NCBI RefSeq assembly: GCF_002777255.1
Contig: NZ_CP017634.1
Location: 5,716,903 to 5,780,902 of the forward strand
Length of the DNA stretch: 64,000 bases
Reading direction: 5' to 3'
Source: Candidatus Formimonas warabiya
Lineage (GTDB): Bacteria > Bacillota > Dehalobacteriia > Dehalobacteriales > Dehalobacteriaceae
The notes beneath the pieces are model-generated. The model ran no database searches. It was not told the origin of the DNA and was given only the letters and a program-made list of their open reading frames with translations. Positions within the stretch are counted from its first letter, which is position 1. Every line of letters starts with the position of its first letter. This document shows, piece by piece, positions 1 to 9,374 of the stretch. The position numbers were made by a program, and so were the translations under genes.

Positions 1-88
1 GGGTACAGTTACCGGAATAACTTGGGGAGCGTTGGATGCCTACTTAGTGATCAATATTTATCAGTATATATATGGAAGGGGCAAAAGG

Positions 89-1012
89 ATGAAGGTTTTG
101 GTAACCGGAGGGGCAGGGTTTATTGGTTCACATATTGTAGATTTGTTAATTGAGAAGAGTTATCAGGTAACAGTGGTGGACAACCTGTCTTCTGGGAAAC
201 GGGAGAATGTGAATACTCAAGCAGACCTTGTAGTTAAAGATATTAGAGATAATGATTTGATAAATCTTTTTGAAATACTCCGCCCGGATTATGTCATTCA
301 CCAGGCTGCTCAAGTGAGTGTACCCCGTTCCTTAAACGATCCTTTAGAAGATGCCCAGACAAATATCTTGGGACTGATTAATGTGTTGGAATGTTGCCGG
401 AAAACCGGGGTGCGTAAAGTGGTATTCGCCTCGTCTGCAGCCGTATACGGCAACCCAGAATATTTACCTGTTGATGAGAGTCACCCCTGCAATCCATTGT
501 CTCCTTATGGAATTTCTAAACACACCGCTTCTTATTATTTCAAAATATATCAAGAGTTGTATGGATTGGATTATGATGTTTTACGTTATGCCAATGTTTA
601 TGGCCCTCGTCAGGACCATCTGGGAGAAGGTGGTGTAGTGACGATCTTTATTAATAAGCTTTTGGCTGGGGAACAGCCGGTTATTTTTGGAGACGGGAAC
701 CAGACTCGGGATTTTGTGTATGTAGGTGATGTGGCGCGGGCAAATGTTATTGGCATGGAGGCATCAGGATGCCAGGTTGTGAACATCAGCACTGGGAAAG
801 AAGTTACTGTTAATGAGCTTTATGGAACAATAAAAGATGAGTTGGGATCCAAGATGGCACCTGCCTACTCTCAACCCAGAGCTGGAGACATTTACCGAAG
901 CTGCTTGGATAACTCTGCTGCAAGGAAAATGTTGGGATGGCAGCCTGAAATCTTATTGGGAGAAGGAATAAAAAAGACGATATCTTTTTTCCATAATATT
1001 AGGCTTACATGA
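89..1012 (+). CDS. NAD-dependent epimerase/dehydratase (UDP-glucose 4-epimerase type)
   Basis: Extended short-chain dehydrogenase, 307 residues, expected to epimerise or dehydrate a nucleotide-sugar in the cytosol for polysaccharide synthesis. The Rossmann motif GGAGFIGSH lies at about residues 7-15, the SSAAVYG segment follows around residue 116-122, and the catalytic YGISK (Tyr-x3-Lys) is near residue 140; length is normal for the GalE/WbpP group. I chose the ATG at 89 because the Rossmann fold starts right after it and a GGAAGGGG-like ribosome site precedes it, although the frame is open upstream to the window edge. Exact sugar specificity cannot be read from the sequence. It heads the polysaccharide locus, 300 bases before UDP-glucose dehydrogenase. 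Confidence 0.85.
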   Translation: MKVLVTGGAGFIGSHIVDLLIEKSYQVTVVDNLSSGKRENVNTQADLVVKDIRDNDLINLFEILRPDYVIHQAAQVSVPRSLNDPLEDAQTNILGLINVLECCRKTGVRKVVFASSAAVYGNPEYLPVDESHPCNPLSPYGISKHTASYYFKIYQELYGLDYDVLRYANVYGPRQDHLGEGGVVTIFINKLLAGEQPVIFGDGNQTRDFVYVGDVARANVIGMEASGCQVVNISTGKEVTVNELYGTIKDELGSKMAPAYSQPRAGDIYRSCLDNSAARKMLGWQPEILLGEGIKKTISFFHNIRLT

Positions 1013-1106
1013 TTTAAGGAATGAAATAGATGTCAAATTAAAGGAAATTTTCGTGGAACGGAGAATTAGAGAGAAAGTATGCGAAGAGCAAGGGAGGCAC
1101 TAATCA

Positions 1107-1232
1107 TTGATAATACTTGTTAGTAGGGAAGCAGGTTTTATTGGGCCTAATTTTTTACGAATGAAGGATAGTGTGGAGATTTTAACAGGGAAGAAGACTG
1201 AAAAAGAGCCGTGGACGTATTCTATGATATGA
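1107..1232 (+). pseudogene. Remnant of a second nucleotide-sugar dehydratase N-terminus
   Basis: A 41-codon stub with TTG start, preceded by a good GGGAGG ribosome site. Its first 20 residues read like the start of an RmlB-type dehydratase (IILVSREAGFIGPNFLRM against the family pattern ILVTGGAGFIGSNFVRY), with the first glycines of the motif already lost. It ends at a TGA and nothing after it resembles the rest of the enzyme. The rest of the 1013-1310 interval shows no gene. I read it as the eroded 5' end of a dTDP-glucose 4,6-dehydratase-like gene; chance similarity is possible because the match is short. Confidence 0.4.
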
Positions 1233-1310
1233 TAAGCTATGATAAAAGCTGGAGTGTGAAGATGTGGGCTCTAGTTTTTATTTTGACATTAATTAGGAGG
1301 AAAAAGATTA

Positions 1311-2627
1311 ATGAGAATATCTATTATAGGGACCGGTTATGTTGGCTTAGTAACCGGGGCATGTTTATCGGAATTTGGTTTACAAGTCACATGTATGGAT
1401 ATTAATGAAGAAAAAATTGGGATGTTAAAAGAAGGTACAATTCCCATCTACGAACCTGGACTGAAGGATATTGTTGAGAAAAATATAAGATTAGGTAGGC
1501 TATTTTTTACCTCAGATATTAAAGAAACAGTAAAAAATTCAACGGTTGTTTTTATTGCTGTTGGTACTCCTCCCAATGAAGACGGTTCTGCTGATTTAAA
1601 GCATGTGTTATCAGCTGCTTGTTCTATTGCAGAAAACATGGAGGGATACATACTTTATGTTAATAAAAGTACAGTTCCAGTAGGTACTGGAAAGAAAATA
1701 AAAGAAGTCGTGAAAAAAGTTTTAAAGGATCGAGGAATTAATCTGGATTTTGATGTTGTATCGAACCCTGAATTTCTACGGGAAGGATCTGCAGTTGGGG
1801 ATTTTATGCATCCTGATAGAATTGTCATTGGTGCTGAGAATGAAAAGGCTCGAGAAATCATGAAAAATGTTTATCATATTCTATACCAGAATAAACATCC
1901 TTTCGTTTTTACAAATATTGAGACGGCTGAGTTGATTAAATATGCTTCAAATGCATTTCTTGCTACTAAGATCACATTTATTAATGAGATAGCCAACCTA
2001 TGTGAAGTAGTTGGTGCAAATGTTCAGGATATAGCCAGAGGAATGGGGCTAGATGAACGTATAGGTAAGTATTTTTTACATGCTGGTCCAGGATATGGTG
2101 GAAGTTGTTTACCTAAAGATACCAAAGCCTTGGTAAGTATAGGTGAGGAGTGGGGCATAGATGTTTCGATTGTGGACGAGGTTGTAAAAGCTAATGATCG
2201 ACAGAAACTTCGTATGGTGGATAAGATTATCAGTGCAATGGAATATGTGGATGGTAGGAAAGTGGCAGTATTAGGATTGTCCTATAAGCCTGAGACTGAC
2301 GATATGCGTGAAGCCCCATCTATTACGATTGTGAAAGAGTTATTAAAACGAGGTGCCATCATTAGTACCTTTGACCCTGTTGCCATGAAAAATGCTATGA
2401 GATATGCTTTTAAGAAAGACGAAATTTACTATGTTCCGAATGAGTATGATGCTGTGGATGGTGCTGATGCGCTGGTGATAATAACGGAGTGGAACCAATT
2501 TAGAAGTCTTGATATTGATTTAATTAGGGAAAAAATGTCTGGGAGGTTCTTTTTTGACTTAAGAAATATATATGATAGGAAAGTACTGGAAGAAGCAGGA
2601 TTTGAGTACTATGGTGTAGGAAGATAG
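1311..2627 (+). CDS. ugd: UDP-glucose 6-dehydrogenase
   Basis: Oxidises UDP-glucose to UDP-glucuronate with two NAD+ in the cytosol, supplying uronic acid for the exported polysaccharide. The 438 residues match the family: N-terminal NAD motif GTGYVGLVTG at residues 7-16, the STVPVGTG segment near 119-126, the EFLREGSA motif near 153-160, and the catalytic cysteine in GPGYGGSCLPKD near 255-266. The C-terminal UDP-binding domain follows, with SYKPETDDMREAP near 322-334. An AGGAGG ribosome site sits just before the ATG. The stop codon is UAG. It stands alone, with non-coding stretches on both sides, inside the polysaccharide locus. Confidence 0.95.
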   Translation: MRISIIGTGYVGLVTGACLSEFGLQVTCMDINEEKIGMLKEGTIPIYEPGLKDIVEKNIRLGRLFFTSDIKETVKNSTVVFIAVGTPPNEDGSADLKHVLSAACSIAENMEGYILYVNKSTVPVGTGKKIKEVVKKVLKDRGINLDFDVVSNPEFLREGSAVGDFMHPDRIVIGAENEKAREIMKNVYHILYQNKHPFVFTNIETAELIKYASNAFLATKITFINEIANLCEVVGANVQDIARGMGLDERIGKYFLHAGPGYGGSCLPKDTKALVSIGEEWGIDVSIVDEVVKANDRQKLRMVDKIISAMEYVDGRKVAVLGLSYKPETDDMREAPSITIVKELLKRGAIISTFDPVAMKNAMRYAFKKDEIYYVPNEYDAVDGADALVIITEWNQFRSLDIDLIREKMSGRFFFDLRNIYDRKVLEEAGFEYYGVGR

Positions 2628-3096
2628 GATGTGAAATTGTGACGAATGTCACATGAGTTATTAGTTCTCGTGTCTTAAGGATTGTTTTCCAGATACATTA
2701 AGTGGTGTGTTTGATAATTTTATGATTTTTTGTCCAAATCTAAGAGGCAAAGATCATTAAAGTCTGAAAAATATTATAATCTATGATGGAGTAATTCGTT
2801 TGTCAGGAAAAAGGAAGGTATTGAATCTTTTAATGATGCTTGGCTGGATATAGGCTACTAAAGATCATTCCATGACGTCCTATCTCTATTAAAATTGATT
2901 TTAATCCACTAGCTCAGATTCTATTACTATTAATAAAGGTAGAAATGCAATAGATTCAGGAAAGTGAAAATACTTAAAAGTGTATTACTGACACGTAGCA
3001 GGACTTTAGTTTTTATCCGAAAAACGTTGATTACCAATGAGGTTACTGCTTTATCACTAACCTGTGAATTGATTAGGAAAGATAAGGATGATTATA
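2628..3096. other. Intergenic stretch without a recognisable gene
   Basis: AT-rich sequence with stops in all frames and only short open runs. It holds a CRP-like palindrome just after ugd (listed separately). A short run around 2810-2860 looks like decayed coding sequence, but I cannot name it. A GTG-led run at 2964 overlaps the next gene and matches nothing I know. Confidence 0.5.
2638..2653. promoter_or_regulatory. CRP-like palindrome
   Basis: TGTGA-N6-TCACA, a perfect match to the classical CRP half-sites, 10 bases after the ugd stop. A Crp/Fnr-family regulator is encoded near 33 kb, but its specificity is unknown and the site is not next to an obvious promoter. It may be chance. Confidence 0.25.
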
Positions 3097-4950
3097 ATGA
3101 AAAAACATGCAATCTTAGGAATTTCTGGATTGTTTTTAGTTTTTGTTATTACATTAAACTCTAATATACAATCTTATGGAATTTATGGGGATGAATCAAC
3201 ACATCTGTTGCAGGCTAAAAGCATTGCATTAGATAAAGACCTTAAATTTTCTTATAAAGATGTCGAACATTTTTATGAAGACGGGTGGACCAATGCACCT
3301 GGAGGTTTATTTTTAAAAATAAATAATAAAGGAGAAGTTTTTTTCGCTAAACCTATACTCTATTCATTGTATTCTTCATTCTTTGTTTTCTTCTTTGGCA
3401 CAAAAGGAATAATACTTGGTAATGGTATTTTACTTTATATTTTAATAGTTTTAAGCTATTTATGGTTAAAAAAATATAATTCAGAGTTACTATCTCTGAT
3501 TTTTTCTTTATTATTTTACTTAGGGTCAAATGCATTTGGCTATGTTTTTGTCATTCATCCTGATATTTTTATAGCTACGCTCTTATTTTTATCTTGGTTT
3601 TTCTTGAATTTATATTGCGATACAGAAAATGAAAAATTATACGCAGATGATTTAGCCAATATCAAAGGATTAAATAGATCTTTTATATCGAAGAAATATC
3701 TCTTTTTGTTTGTTTCAGCAGTTTTTATGGGATTGAGCTTATATGAAAAATTACCATTTGGTATATTTTTTATTTGTGCAATAGTATGTTTAATTATTAA
3801 AAAATATTATAAAGGAGTTCTAATATTCTCAATAATAGTCACATGTGTATTCGTTATTCCGACATTAGTAAACATATTTCAAGATGGTAATTATAGCTCA
3901 TATAAGGGAGAGCGCTACTATTTTGGGGATAATATTCCTGGAGTGAACTTCGGTAGTGAAAACTCACAAGAAAAATTTGATGCAAACTTAGTGAAAGAGT
4001 TTAAAAGCAAAGGGATTTCTCCACAAACTGAAGAGCTATTTTCATTTAAAAAAGTTTTAGTAAATTTAGTTCATACTAATATTGGATTAATTAGGTATTT
4101 TGCGGATTGGTTAATTGGAAGAAACTTAGGAATAATATTATATAGTTTTCCTATTATAGCATGTTTATTCTTTGCTTATAAGAATCGCGATAAAGTTTTT
4201 GTCTTAGTTATTCTTTTTGGTATTTTTACATATACTATTTTTTATTTTATGTTAATTCCGAATAATTTTTATGGAGGTTCAACCTCATTTGGCAATAGAT
4301 ATTTTTTACAAGTATTACCCCTTTTTATATTTTTAGTAAAAGAATTTACTGGATACAACTATTATAAACATTTAATTTTTATTAGTATAATATTTGTAAC
4401 TATTTTTTTAGGACCTTTTTATCAAAACCCATATGCTTTACCATTAAGAAAATGGGATAATATTGAAAATAATTTTATTTATACAATTTTTCCTATTGAA
4501 ACAACACAAATAGAAACAATATATTATGGTAGAAAAAATAGTATTGTCAAACTAAATGACGATGTTACTTTATATAAATTAAATGGTGTATATGATAATG
4601 AATCGGACGGAAATTTTTGGACAAAAGGAAAGCATACGTCTAATTTTGTAATTAAGTCATCAACAAGAATTAACCAAATTTCGTTTAATTTATATAATGG
4701 CTTTAAGATTAACAAGGTTAGAATACAATTTAGTAACCAAAACAAAACTCTTAACTTTATTCCATTTCAGTCTGAAAATATTGTAATTAATATTAGTGAT
4801 ATGATAGAAGTGAAACAAGGACTTAAGGCATATTGGGTATATAAATTTAGCATAGGTTCACTTAATGGATTTACTCCAAAGTTATATGTTAATCAAAATT
4901 TAGATGATAGATTTTTAGGTGTCAGAATTCAAAATATCATAGTGCAATAA
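3097..4950 (+). CDS. Membrane GT-C type glycosyltransferase (putative)
   Basis: 617-residue integral membrane protein with a hydrophobic start, about ten further hydrophobic segments up to residue ~460, and a soluble C-terminal part of about 150 residues rich in Asn and Ile. A GDEST motif lies just after the first membrane segment, where GT-C enzymes of the PMT/ArnT kind carry their catalytic acidic residue, which suggests sugar transfer from a polyprenyl-phosphate donor on the outer face of the membrane. I prefer the ATG at 3097, with AAGGAT nine bases upstream, over the one at 3088. The next gene is a polyprenyl-phosphate GT2, the usual donor-making partner. Very AT-rich compared with the 12-27 kb genes. 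The GT-C call rests on topology and one motif. Confidence 0.6.
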   Translation: MKKHAILGISGLFLVFVITLNSNIQSYGIYGDESTHLLQAKSIALDKDLKFSYKDVEHFYEDGWTNAPGGLFLKINNKGEVFFAKPILYSLYSSFFVFFFGTKGIILGNGILLYILIVLSYLWLKKYNSELLSLIFSLLFYLGSNAFGYVFVIHPDIFIATLLFLSWFFLNLYCDTENEKLYADDLANIKGLNRSFISKKYLFLFVSAVFMGLSLYEKLPFGIFFICAIVCLIIKKYYKGVLIFSIIVTCVFVIPTLVNIFQDGNYSSYKGERYYFGDNIPGVNFGSENSQEKFDANLVKEFKSKGISPQTEELFSFKKVLVNLVHTNIGLIRYFADWLIGRNLGIILYSFPIIACLFFAYKNRDKVFVLVILFGIFTYTIFYFMLIPNNFYGGSTSFGNRYFLQVLPLFIFLVKEFTGYNYYKHLIFISIIFVTIFLGPFYQNPYALPLRKWDNIENNFIYTIFPIETTQIETIYYGRKNSIVKLNDDVTLYKLNGVYDNESDGNFWTKGKHTSNFVIKSSTRINQISFNLYNGFKINKVRIQFSNQNKTLNFIPFQSENIVINISDMIEVKQGLKAYWVYKFSIGSLNGFTPKLYVNQNLDDRFLGVRIQNIIVQ

Positions 4951-4991
4951 AAAGCAGATTTTATATTTAGAAAAGAGAGCGAGGACACAAT

Positions 4992-5972
4992 ATGAATTCA
5001 GTAAATTGTATATCGTTAGTTATACCTTTATTAAATGAGCAGGATAGTATTAAAATATTATATAATAAGCTTACATCAATTTTAAAGGTAATTGACAAAG
5101 CATATGAAATAATATTTGTTGATGATGGAAGTAACGATAATTCTCCAGAAATAATTAGGGAGATATGTAGACAAGATATAAATGTAAAGTTAATTAGATT
5201 TCGTAGAAATTTTGGTAAAGCTACTGCTTTATCCAGTGGTTTTGAAATAGCAAAAGGGGATGTAATTATTACTATGGATGCTGATCTGCAGGATGAACCG
5301 AATGAGATTCCAAAAATGTTAGCCAAGTTAACAGAAGGATTTGATTTAGTATCTGGCTGGAAACTAATCAGAAATGATCCTATTTCAAAAACTCTTCCAT
5401 CTAAATTGTTTAATAAAACGGTATCTTTTGTTTCTGGTTTAGAATTGCATGACTTTAATTGTGGATTCAAAGCTTATAGGAGAGAAATTATAAAAAATAT
5501 CCAATTATATGGGGAAATGCATCGGTATATTCCAGCACTTGCTCATAATATGGGCTTTAAGGTAGGGGAAATACCTGTAAAACATAATGCCAGACAATTT
5601 GGAAAATCAAAATATGGGTTTAATAGGTTTCTAAGAGGGCTATTTGATTGTCTTACTGTGTTATTCTTGACTAAGTATGTTAAAAGACCACTGCATTTTT
5701 TTGGGAAATTTGGTTTAATTTCGGGGTTCGTTGGGGCCGTTATATGTATTTATCTCACAATTATTAAAATATTGGGAGAAAAGATTGGGAATCGGCCGTT
5801 ACTTAATTTGGGAATTTTATTAATAATTCTTGGAGCACAGTTTTTTTCTACAGGGCTAATAGCTGAAATGATAACATTAAATAATCATAAAAAATATAAT
5901 AAAAATAATCAGGTTCAAATATTAGAGATTATTAATATAAATGATAGCCGTTTGCAAAATGCTGTTAATTGA
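4992..5972 (+). CDS. Polyprenyl-phosphate glycosyltransferase, GT2 family (GtrB/DPM1-like)
   Basis: 326 residues. It probably moves a sugar from a nucleotide-sugar to undecaprenyl phosphate on the cytoplasmic side of the membrane. The N-terminal GT2 domain shows the start SLVIPLLNEQDS, the nucleotide-binding VDDGSND near residues 39-45, and the metal-binding MDADLQDEPNE near 94-104. DFNCGFKAYRREI near 152-164 is typical of the GtrB/DPM1 branch. Two C-terminal membrane helices follow (about 235-257 and 272-296). A GAGCGAGGA ribosome site precedes the ATG. The preceding GT-C-like membrane protein, 41 bases upstream, is the likely user of the lipid-linked sugar. Confidence 0.85.
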   Translation: MNSVNCISLVIPLLNEQDSIKILYNKLTSILKVIDKAYEIIFVDDGSNDNSPEIIREICRQDINVKLIRFRRNFGKATALSSGFEIAKGDVIITMDADLQDEPNEIPKMLAKLTEGFDLVSGWKLIRNDPISKTLPSKLFNKTVSFVSGLELHDFNCGFKAYRREIIKNIQLYGEMHRYIPALAHNMGFKVGEIPVKHNARQFGKSKYGFNRFLRGLFDCLTVLFLTKYVKRPLHFFGKFGLISGFVGAVICIYLTIIKILGEKIGNRPLLNLGILLIILGAQFFSTGLIAEMITLNNHKKYNKNNQVQILEIININDSRLQNAVN

Positions 5973-6122
5973 TTAACTGTAAGAAAGTAACAAAAAGTAA
6001 GGTGACGATTGCCGTCATGAATAAAAAAAGTCGTGAAGAAATTAATTGTACCTTGTGTTAACTCGAAAAAACTGCACAGAAAAACAAGCCTCAATAACAA
6101 GAGATGTTATGAGCGTATAAAA

Positions 6123-7556
6123 TTAAGCGATCAGGGGCTTGAGGCTACGGAAATATTTAGGTTGATGGATTCTATCAGCAAGTATAACAGTTATTAATTG
6201 TGTAATACCTGCCAGAAACAAATCAGCTTTGATTGTGAATCGGTCAGAAGTTTTGGTATTTCCAACAGCCATTGGATCTTTGAAAAATTGAATCGTCCTT
6301 TCGATGGTGCACCGGGTTTTGTATTCCGTAATCCACTCCTCAGAATCCCTGATAATACCGGGATACGAGCGAAGATCCTGACCAGAGGATGTATAAATCA
6401 TTCGGCCAGAGGGCTTGTCCGTGCAAGGATTAGGACAATGGCAAAGGCGTTTTCTGCCATCCCAGTGGGTCTCAGGGCATATCCATTTAAATCTGTCACT
6501 TCGTCCTTTTTCCCTGGTCCATCCGCAAGGAGTCATAGCCTTAGAGGAATCTTTTGGGCAAAGAGGCCAGCCTGATTCGTTGTAACCGGGCTTAGCCAAA
6601 CCGGTATTGGAGTTTCTAATGTTAAAAGGAATTAGTACCTTTTTAAACTTAAATTCTTTAAGGAGTAGGGGATACGTAGCAAAGGAATCAAATATGGCAT
6701 CACCGAGAAATGTATCGTAAGAGACCTGGGGATGGAGTTTAAAGAAATCGGACAAAACGGGCTTTAAAGATTTGGAGTCGCTAATGGATTTATCCTCCTC
6801 CGGAGAGTCGGATTTCTTATCTACTTCGATTTCAGGATGTTTGGACATAAAATCCTCATCGAGAAACGAGATATTTCTAACGATGCCAAGCCCATTGGTC
6901 ATAATGGCAAATTTGTAAGCATAGCAGAAACAACCGTTGATGTAAAGCTGTTTAACCTGATGATTGGCAGACGCGCAGGAGGGCATAAGGCCATAGGCCA
7001 TTTTATAGACGTCGATATCAGGGTTATCTTTGTAAGCGCGTTTCAGTTTTTTGATAAGAGCGTTGATGAACTTGGGATTGTTCTCGGTCACATAAGGTTC
7101 AATACCGGAAGTATCGAACACCAGGGTAGAAGCTAGTTTAGCGTCAAGACTTTGGCAAATAGGCGCTGTGACGTCAACCAAATGATGGAAAAGAGATTCG
7201 ATTTGAAGTACAAAATCTTGCTTAAACCTTGTAAACCGAGAATTGTCGGGTACTTTGCGAAAACCACAGAACTCTCTGGCTTCACGACAAAGGAGTAAAA
7301 AAAGAATCAGTAGTGAAACCGTGGGAATACCGAGAACTTTCTGAAGAATAAGAGCTGCTAACATGGAGGTTAGGGAATACTCCCGGTCTCTACCCAGGCT
7401 TTTGTAGTAGGACCAATAGAATGGAGCAGGGATAAGTGATGATAAATCCATGTGTTTTGACAGCAGTTCGAGGAATTTTGGTTTGTTGTTTTGTAAAACC
7501 TCTTCACAGTCTCGATACGTATCAGACAAAGAAAGTTGATAAAAATGTTTTACCAT
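6123..7556 (-). CDS. IS4/IS5-superfamily (IS1182-like) DDE transposase
   Basis: 477-residue transposase with an N-terminal DUF772-like helical region (to about residue 130) and a DDE core. The likely catalytic acids are in LVFDTSGIEPY near residue 150, FLGDAIFDSFATY near 285, and the glutamate in CTIERTIQFFKD near 435. The reading frame is intact. Its ATG at 7556 now lies only six bases from the end of an IS66 element, so its own ribosome site (AAGGAG, visible in the duplicate copy at 10258-10265) has been cut off. The gene may therefore be poorly expressed unless the IS66 end supplies signals. Family placement within IS4/IS5 is tentative. Confidence 0.8.
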   Translation of the reverse strand: MVKHFYQLSLSDTYRDCEEVLQNNKPKFLELLSKHMDLSSLIPAPFYWSYYKSLGRDREYSLTSMLAALILQKVLGIPTVSLLILFLLLCREAREFCGFRKVPDNSRFTRFKQDFVLQIESLFHHLVDVTAPICQSLDAKLASTLVFDTSGIEPYVTENNPKFINALIKKLKRAYKDNPDIDVYKMAYGLMPSCASANHQVKQLYINGCFCYAYKFAIMTNGLGIVRNISFLDEDFMSKHPEIEVDKKSDSPEEDKSISDSKSLKPVLSDFFKLHPQVSYDTFLGDAIFDSFATYPLLLKEFKFKKVLIPFNIRNSNTGLAKPGYNESGWPLCPKDSSKAMTPCGWTREKGRSDRFKWICPETHWDGRKRLCHCPNPCTDKPSGRMIYTSSGQDLRSYPGIIRDSEEWITEYKTRCTIERTIQFFKDPMAVGNTKTSDRFTIKADLFLAGITQLITVILADRIHQPKYFRSLKPLIA

Positions 7557-7562
7557 TTGTTC
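7423..7562. repeat. 140-bp direct repeat, left copy (flanking IS66)
   Basis: Identical by eye to 10118-10257. This copy is the real 5' end of the transposase gene (codons 1 to ~45 on the minus strand plus six bases of leader). The IS66 element begins at the very next base. Confidence 0.9.
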
Positions 7563-7634
7563 GTAATTGTCAAATCCTAAGCACCTAAAGTAAACAAAAC
7601 AAAAAAGCCCAACCCAAAGGTTGGACGTAGATTC

Positions 7635-9266
7635 TCAATTTTTAGTTTTGTAGCAGTTAGCCGGGAGCTCTTTCGACCAAGGAACAAATTTCTCAATCAG
7701 TTCTGGATGTTGGTTGAAATCGGTATTCGGCATTTGTTTCAATAAATAGACTAGATATTCATAAACTTTCAGGTCGTTAGCCAGCGCAGTCTGTACGATG
7801 CTGTATACTATGGAGCTGTCGTGCGCACCGCGGTCCGTTTTCATTGTGACCCAATTCTTCCGGCCAATTGTGAAGGGACGTATACTTCTCTCGACTAGGT
7901 TATTGGTCAGCTCCAGTCGGCCATCCAAAAGGACATTTTCAAAATACGGCCACTGGTTCAACGCATAATTTATGGCTTCATAAGCATGGGATTTGGGTAC
8001 AGTAATGGGCTTGGTCTCTTTAAGCCACGACAAAAAGGCATCCATCACCGGTTTTAACAGGGTGAGACGCTTGTTATGACGCTCCTCGGGGGTAGCATCC
8101 TTGTATTTCTTTTCAATATGGAACAGGTAGTCGCAATACTCCTGTCCCTTGAAGCAAACGGTTTTCTTTTGCTCCTCCGGACTTAATGCTTTAATAGCAT
8201 CAGTGAATTTGCGTTTAATATGGGCGAGACATCCAACCACCGTGATTCCCGGCTCCAAACGATGGTAAACCTCGTAGCCATCTGTATGCAAAAAACCAGA
8301 GTAATCCTTTAGGAACTCCTTGGCCGATTCCGTAGCCCGGCTTTCATGGAATTCATAGTAGATAATTGGCTCGTCATGGACCCCGCTGCAGTAAACCCAG
8401 ATATAGCATTTTTTCTTGGAGTCTCTGCTGTCCTGCTGCACGACACGGGTCCAAGTTTCATCGGCGTGCAAGATGTCTTTGCTCAGAAGGACATTTCTCA
8501 TATGGGTATAGATCTTTGAAAAGTATTCCTCCGAACATTGGAGTACCCAATTGCTCATATTCTGCCTAGAGATCCTGACGCTGTCCATCCGGTCAAACTC
8601 TCGCTCAATCCGGGCAAGTGGCATTGCATTGGTATATTTGCTATTGATGATGCCAGCGATCAACTCCGGGGTAGCAAAACTTCCGGGAATCGGCAAGTTG
8701 GGCATATTAGCACGAACGAAGGGTATTTTATCACCTTCACCTTGATTCTTTTCACACGTACGGCAGGTATAGACATGACGGCGGTGTTCCTCAACTTCGA
8801 AATGAGCTGGTACAAGTTTCAGTGTCTTAGTAATTTCAACTTTCATATCGTGTAAAGGACTGTCACACACTGGACAAACCTGCTGTTCTGCAGGAAGCTC
8901 ATGTTCAATGACGGTGACCTTCAAATCTTTAAAGTCTTGTTCACGCTTACCCTTTTGTTTGGGTTTTCTGGGGGTCTTCGCCGTCGCTTCTTCAAAGGTC
9001 GGTTCTGGCACTCCTTTCTGAGCAGTGGCTTCGACTTCGTTGAATAAGCAGAGTTGATCCAAGCCATCAGGATAGGATACAGAATCACCGCTGGAACCAT
9101 ACTTCTTATGGTTATTCAAACGAATCATCTCAATGAGACGATTCATATTCTGAGTCAGTTCGGTAATGGCCTTATCTTGCTTTTCGCAGTGTGCAGCTAG
9201 TTCTGCTTGTGACATTTCCATGTAATTCAGTTGTGGTTTTTGAGGTAACTTTATCTCGTTATTCAT
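7635..9266 (-). CDS. tnpC: IS66 transposase TnpC
   Basis: 543-residue transposase of the IS66 family. The N-terminal part carries a predicted coiled coil (about 15-45), a Lys/Arg-rich linker and a zinc-binding pair (CPVC near 137 and CRTC near 175). The DDE core follows, with LHADETWTRV near residue 267, HTDGYEVYH near 330, and the late glutamate in NNLVERSIRPFTIGRKNW near 470. The C-terminus (from about 490) is the usual small IS66 tail. The frame is intact and the gene lies downstream of tnpA and tnpB, as in complete IS66 elements. Confidence 0.95.
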   Translation of the reverse strand: MNNEIKLPQKPQLNYMEMSQAELAAHCEKQDKAITELTQNMNRLIEMIRLNNHKKYGSSGDSVSYPDGLDQLCLFNEVEATAQKGVPEPTFEEATAKTPRKPKQKGKREQDFKDLKVTVIEHELPAEQQVCPVCDSPLHDMKVEITKTLKLVPAHFEVEEHRRHVYTCRTCEKNQGEGDKIPFVRANMPNLPIPGSFATPELIAGIINSKYTNAMPLARIEREFDRMDSVRISRQNMSNWVLQCSEEYFSKIYTHMRNVLLSKDILHADETWTRVVQQDSRDSKKKCYIWVYCSGVHDEPIIYYEFHESRATESAKEFLKDYSGFLHTDGYEVYHRLEPGITVVGCLAHIKRKFTDAIKALSPEEQKKTVCFKGQEYCDYLFHIEKKYKDATPEERHNKRLTLLKPVMDAFLSWLKETKPITVPKSHAYEAINYALNQWPYFENVLLDGRLELTNNLVERSIRPFTIGRKNWVTMKTDRGAHDSSIVYSIVQTALANDLKVYEYLVYLLKQMPNTDFNQHPELIEKFVPWSKELPANCYKTKN

Positions 9267-9374
9267 GTCCTTATTATATAAGAATTTAACGAGAAATCAC
9301 AGGATAATAGCGGTAAAAAGCCCTGAAACAGGGGAAATACAGCAATTATTTTAGGTGCTTTTCCGCAAAACCGG

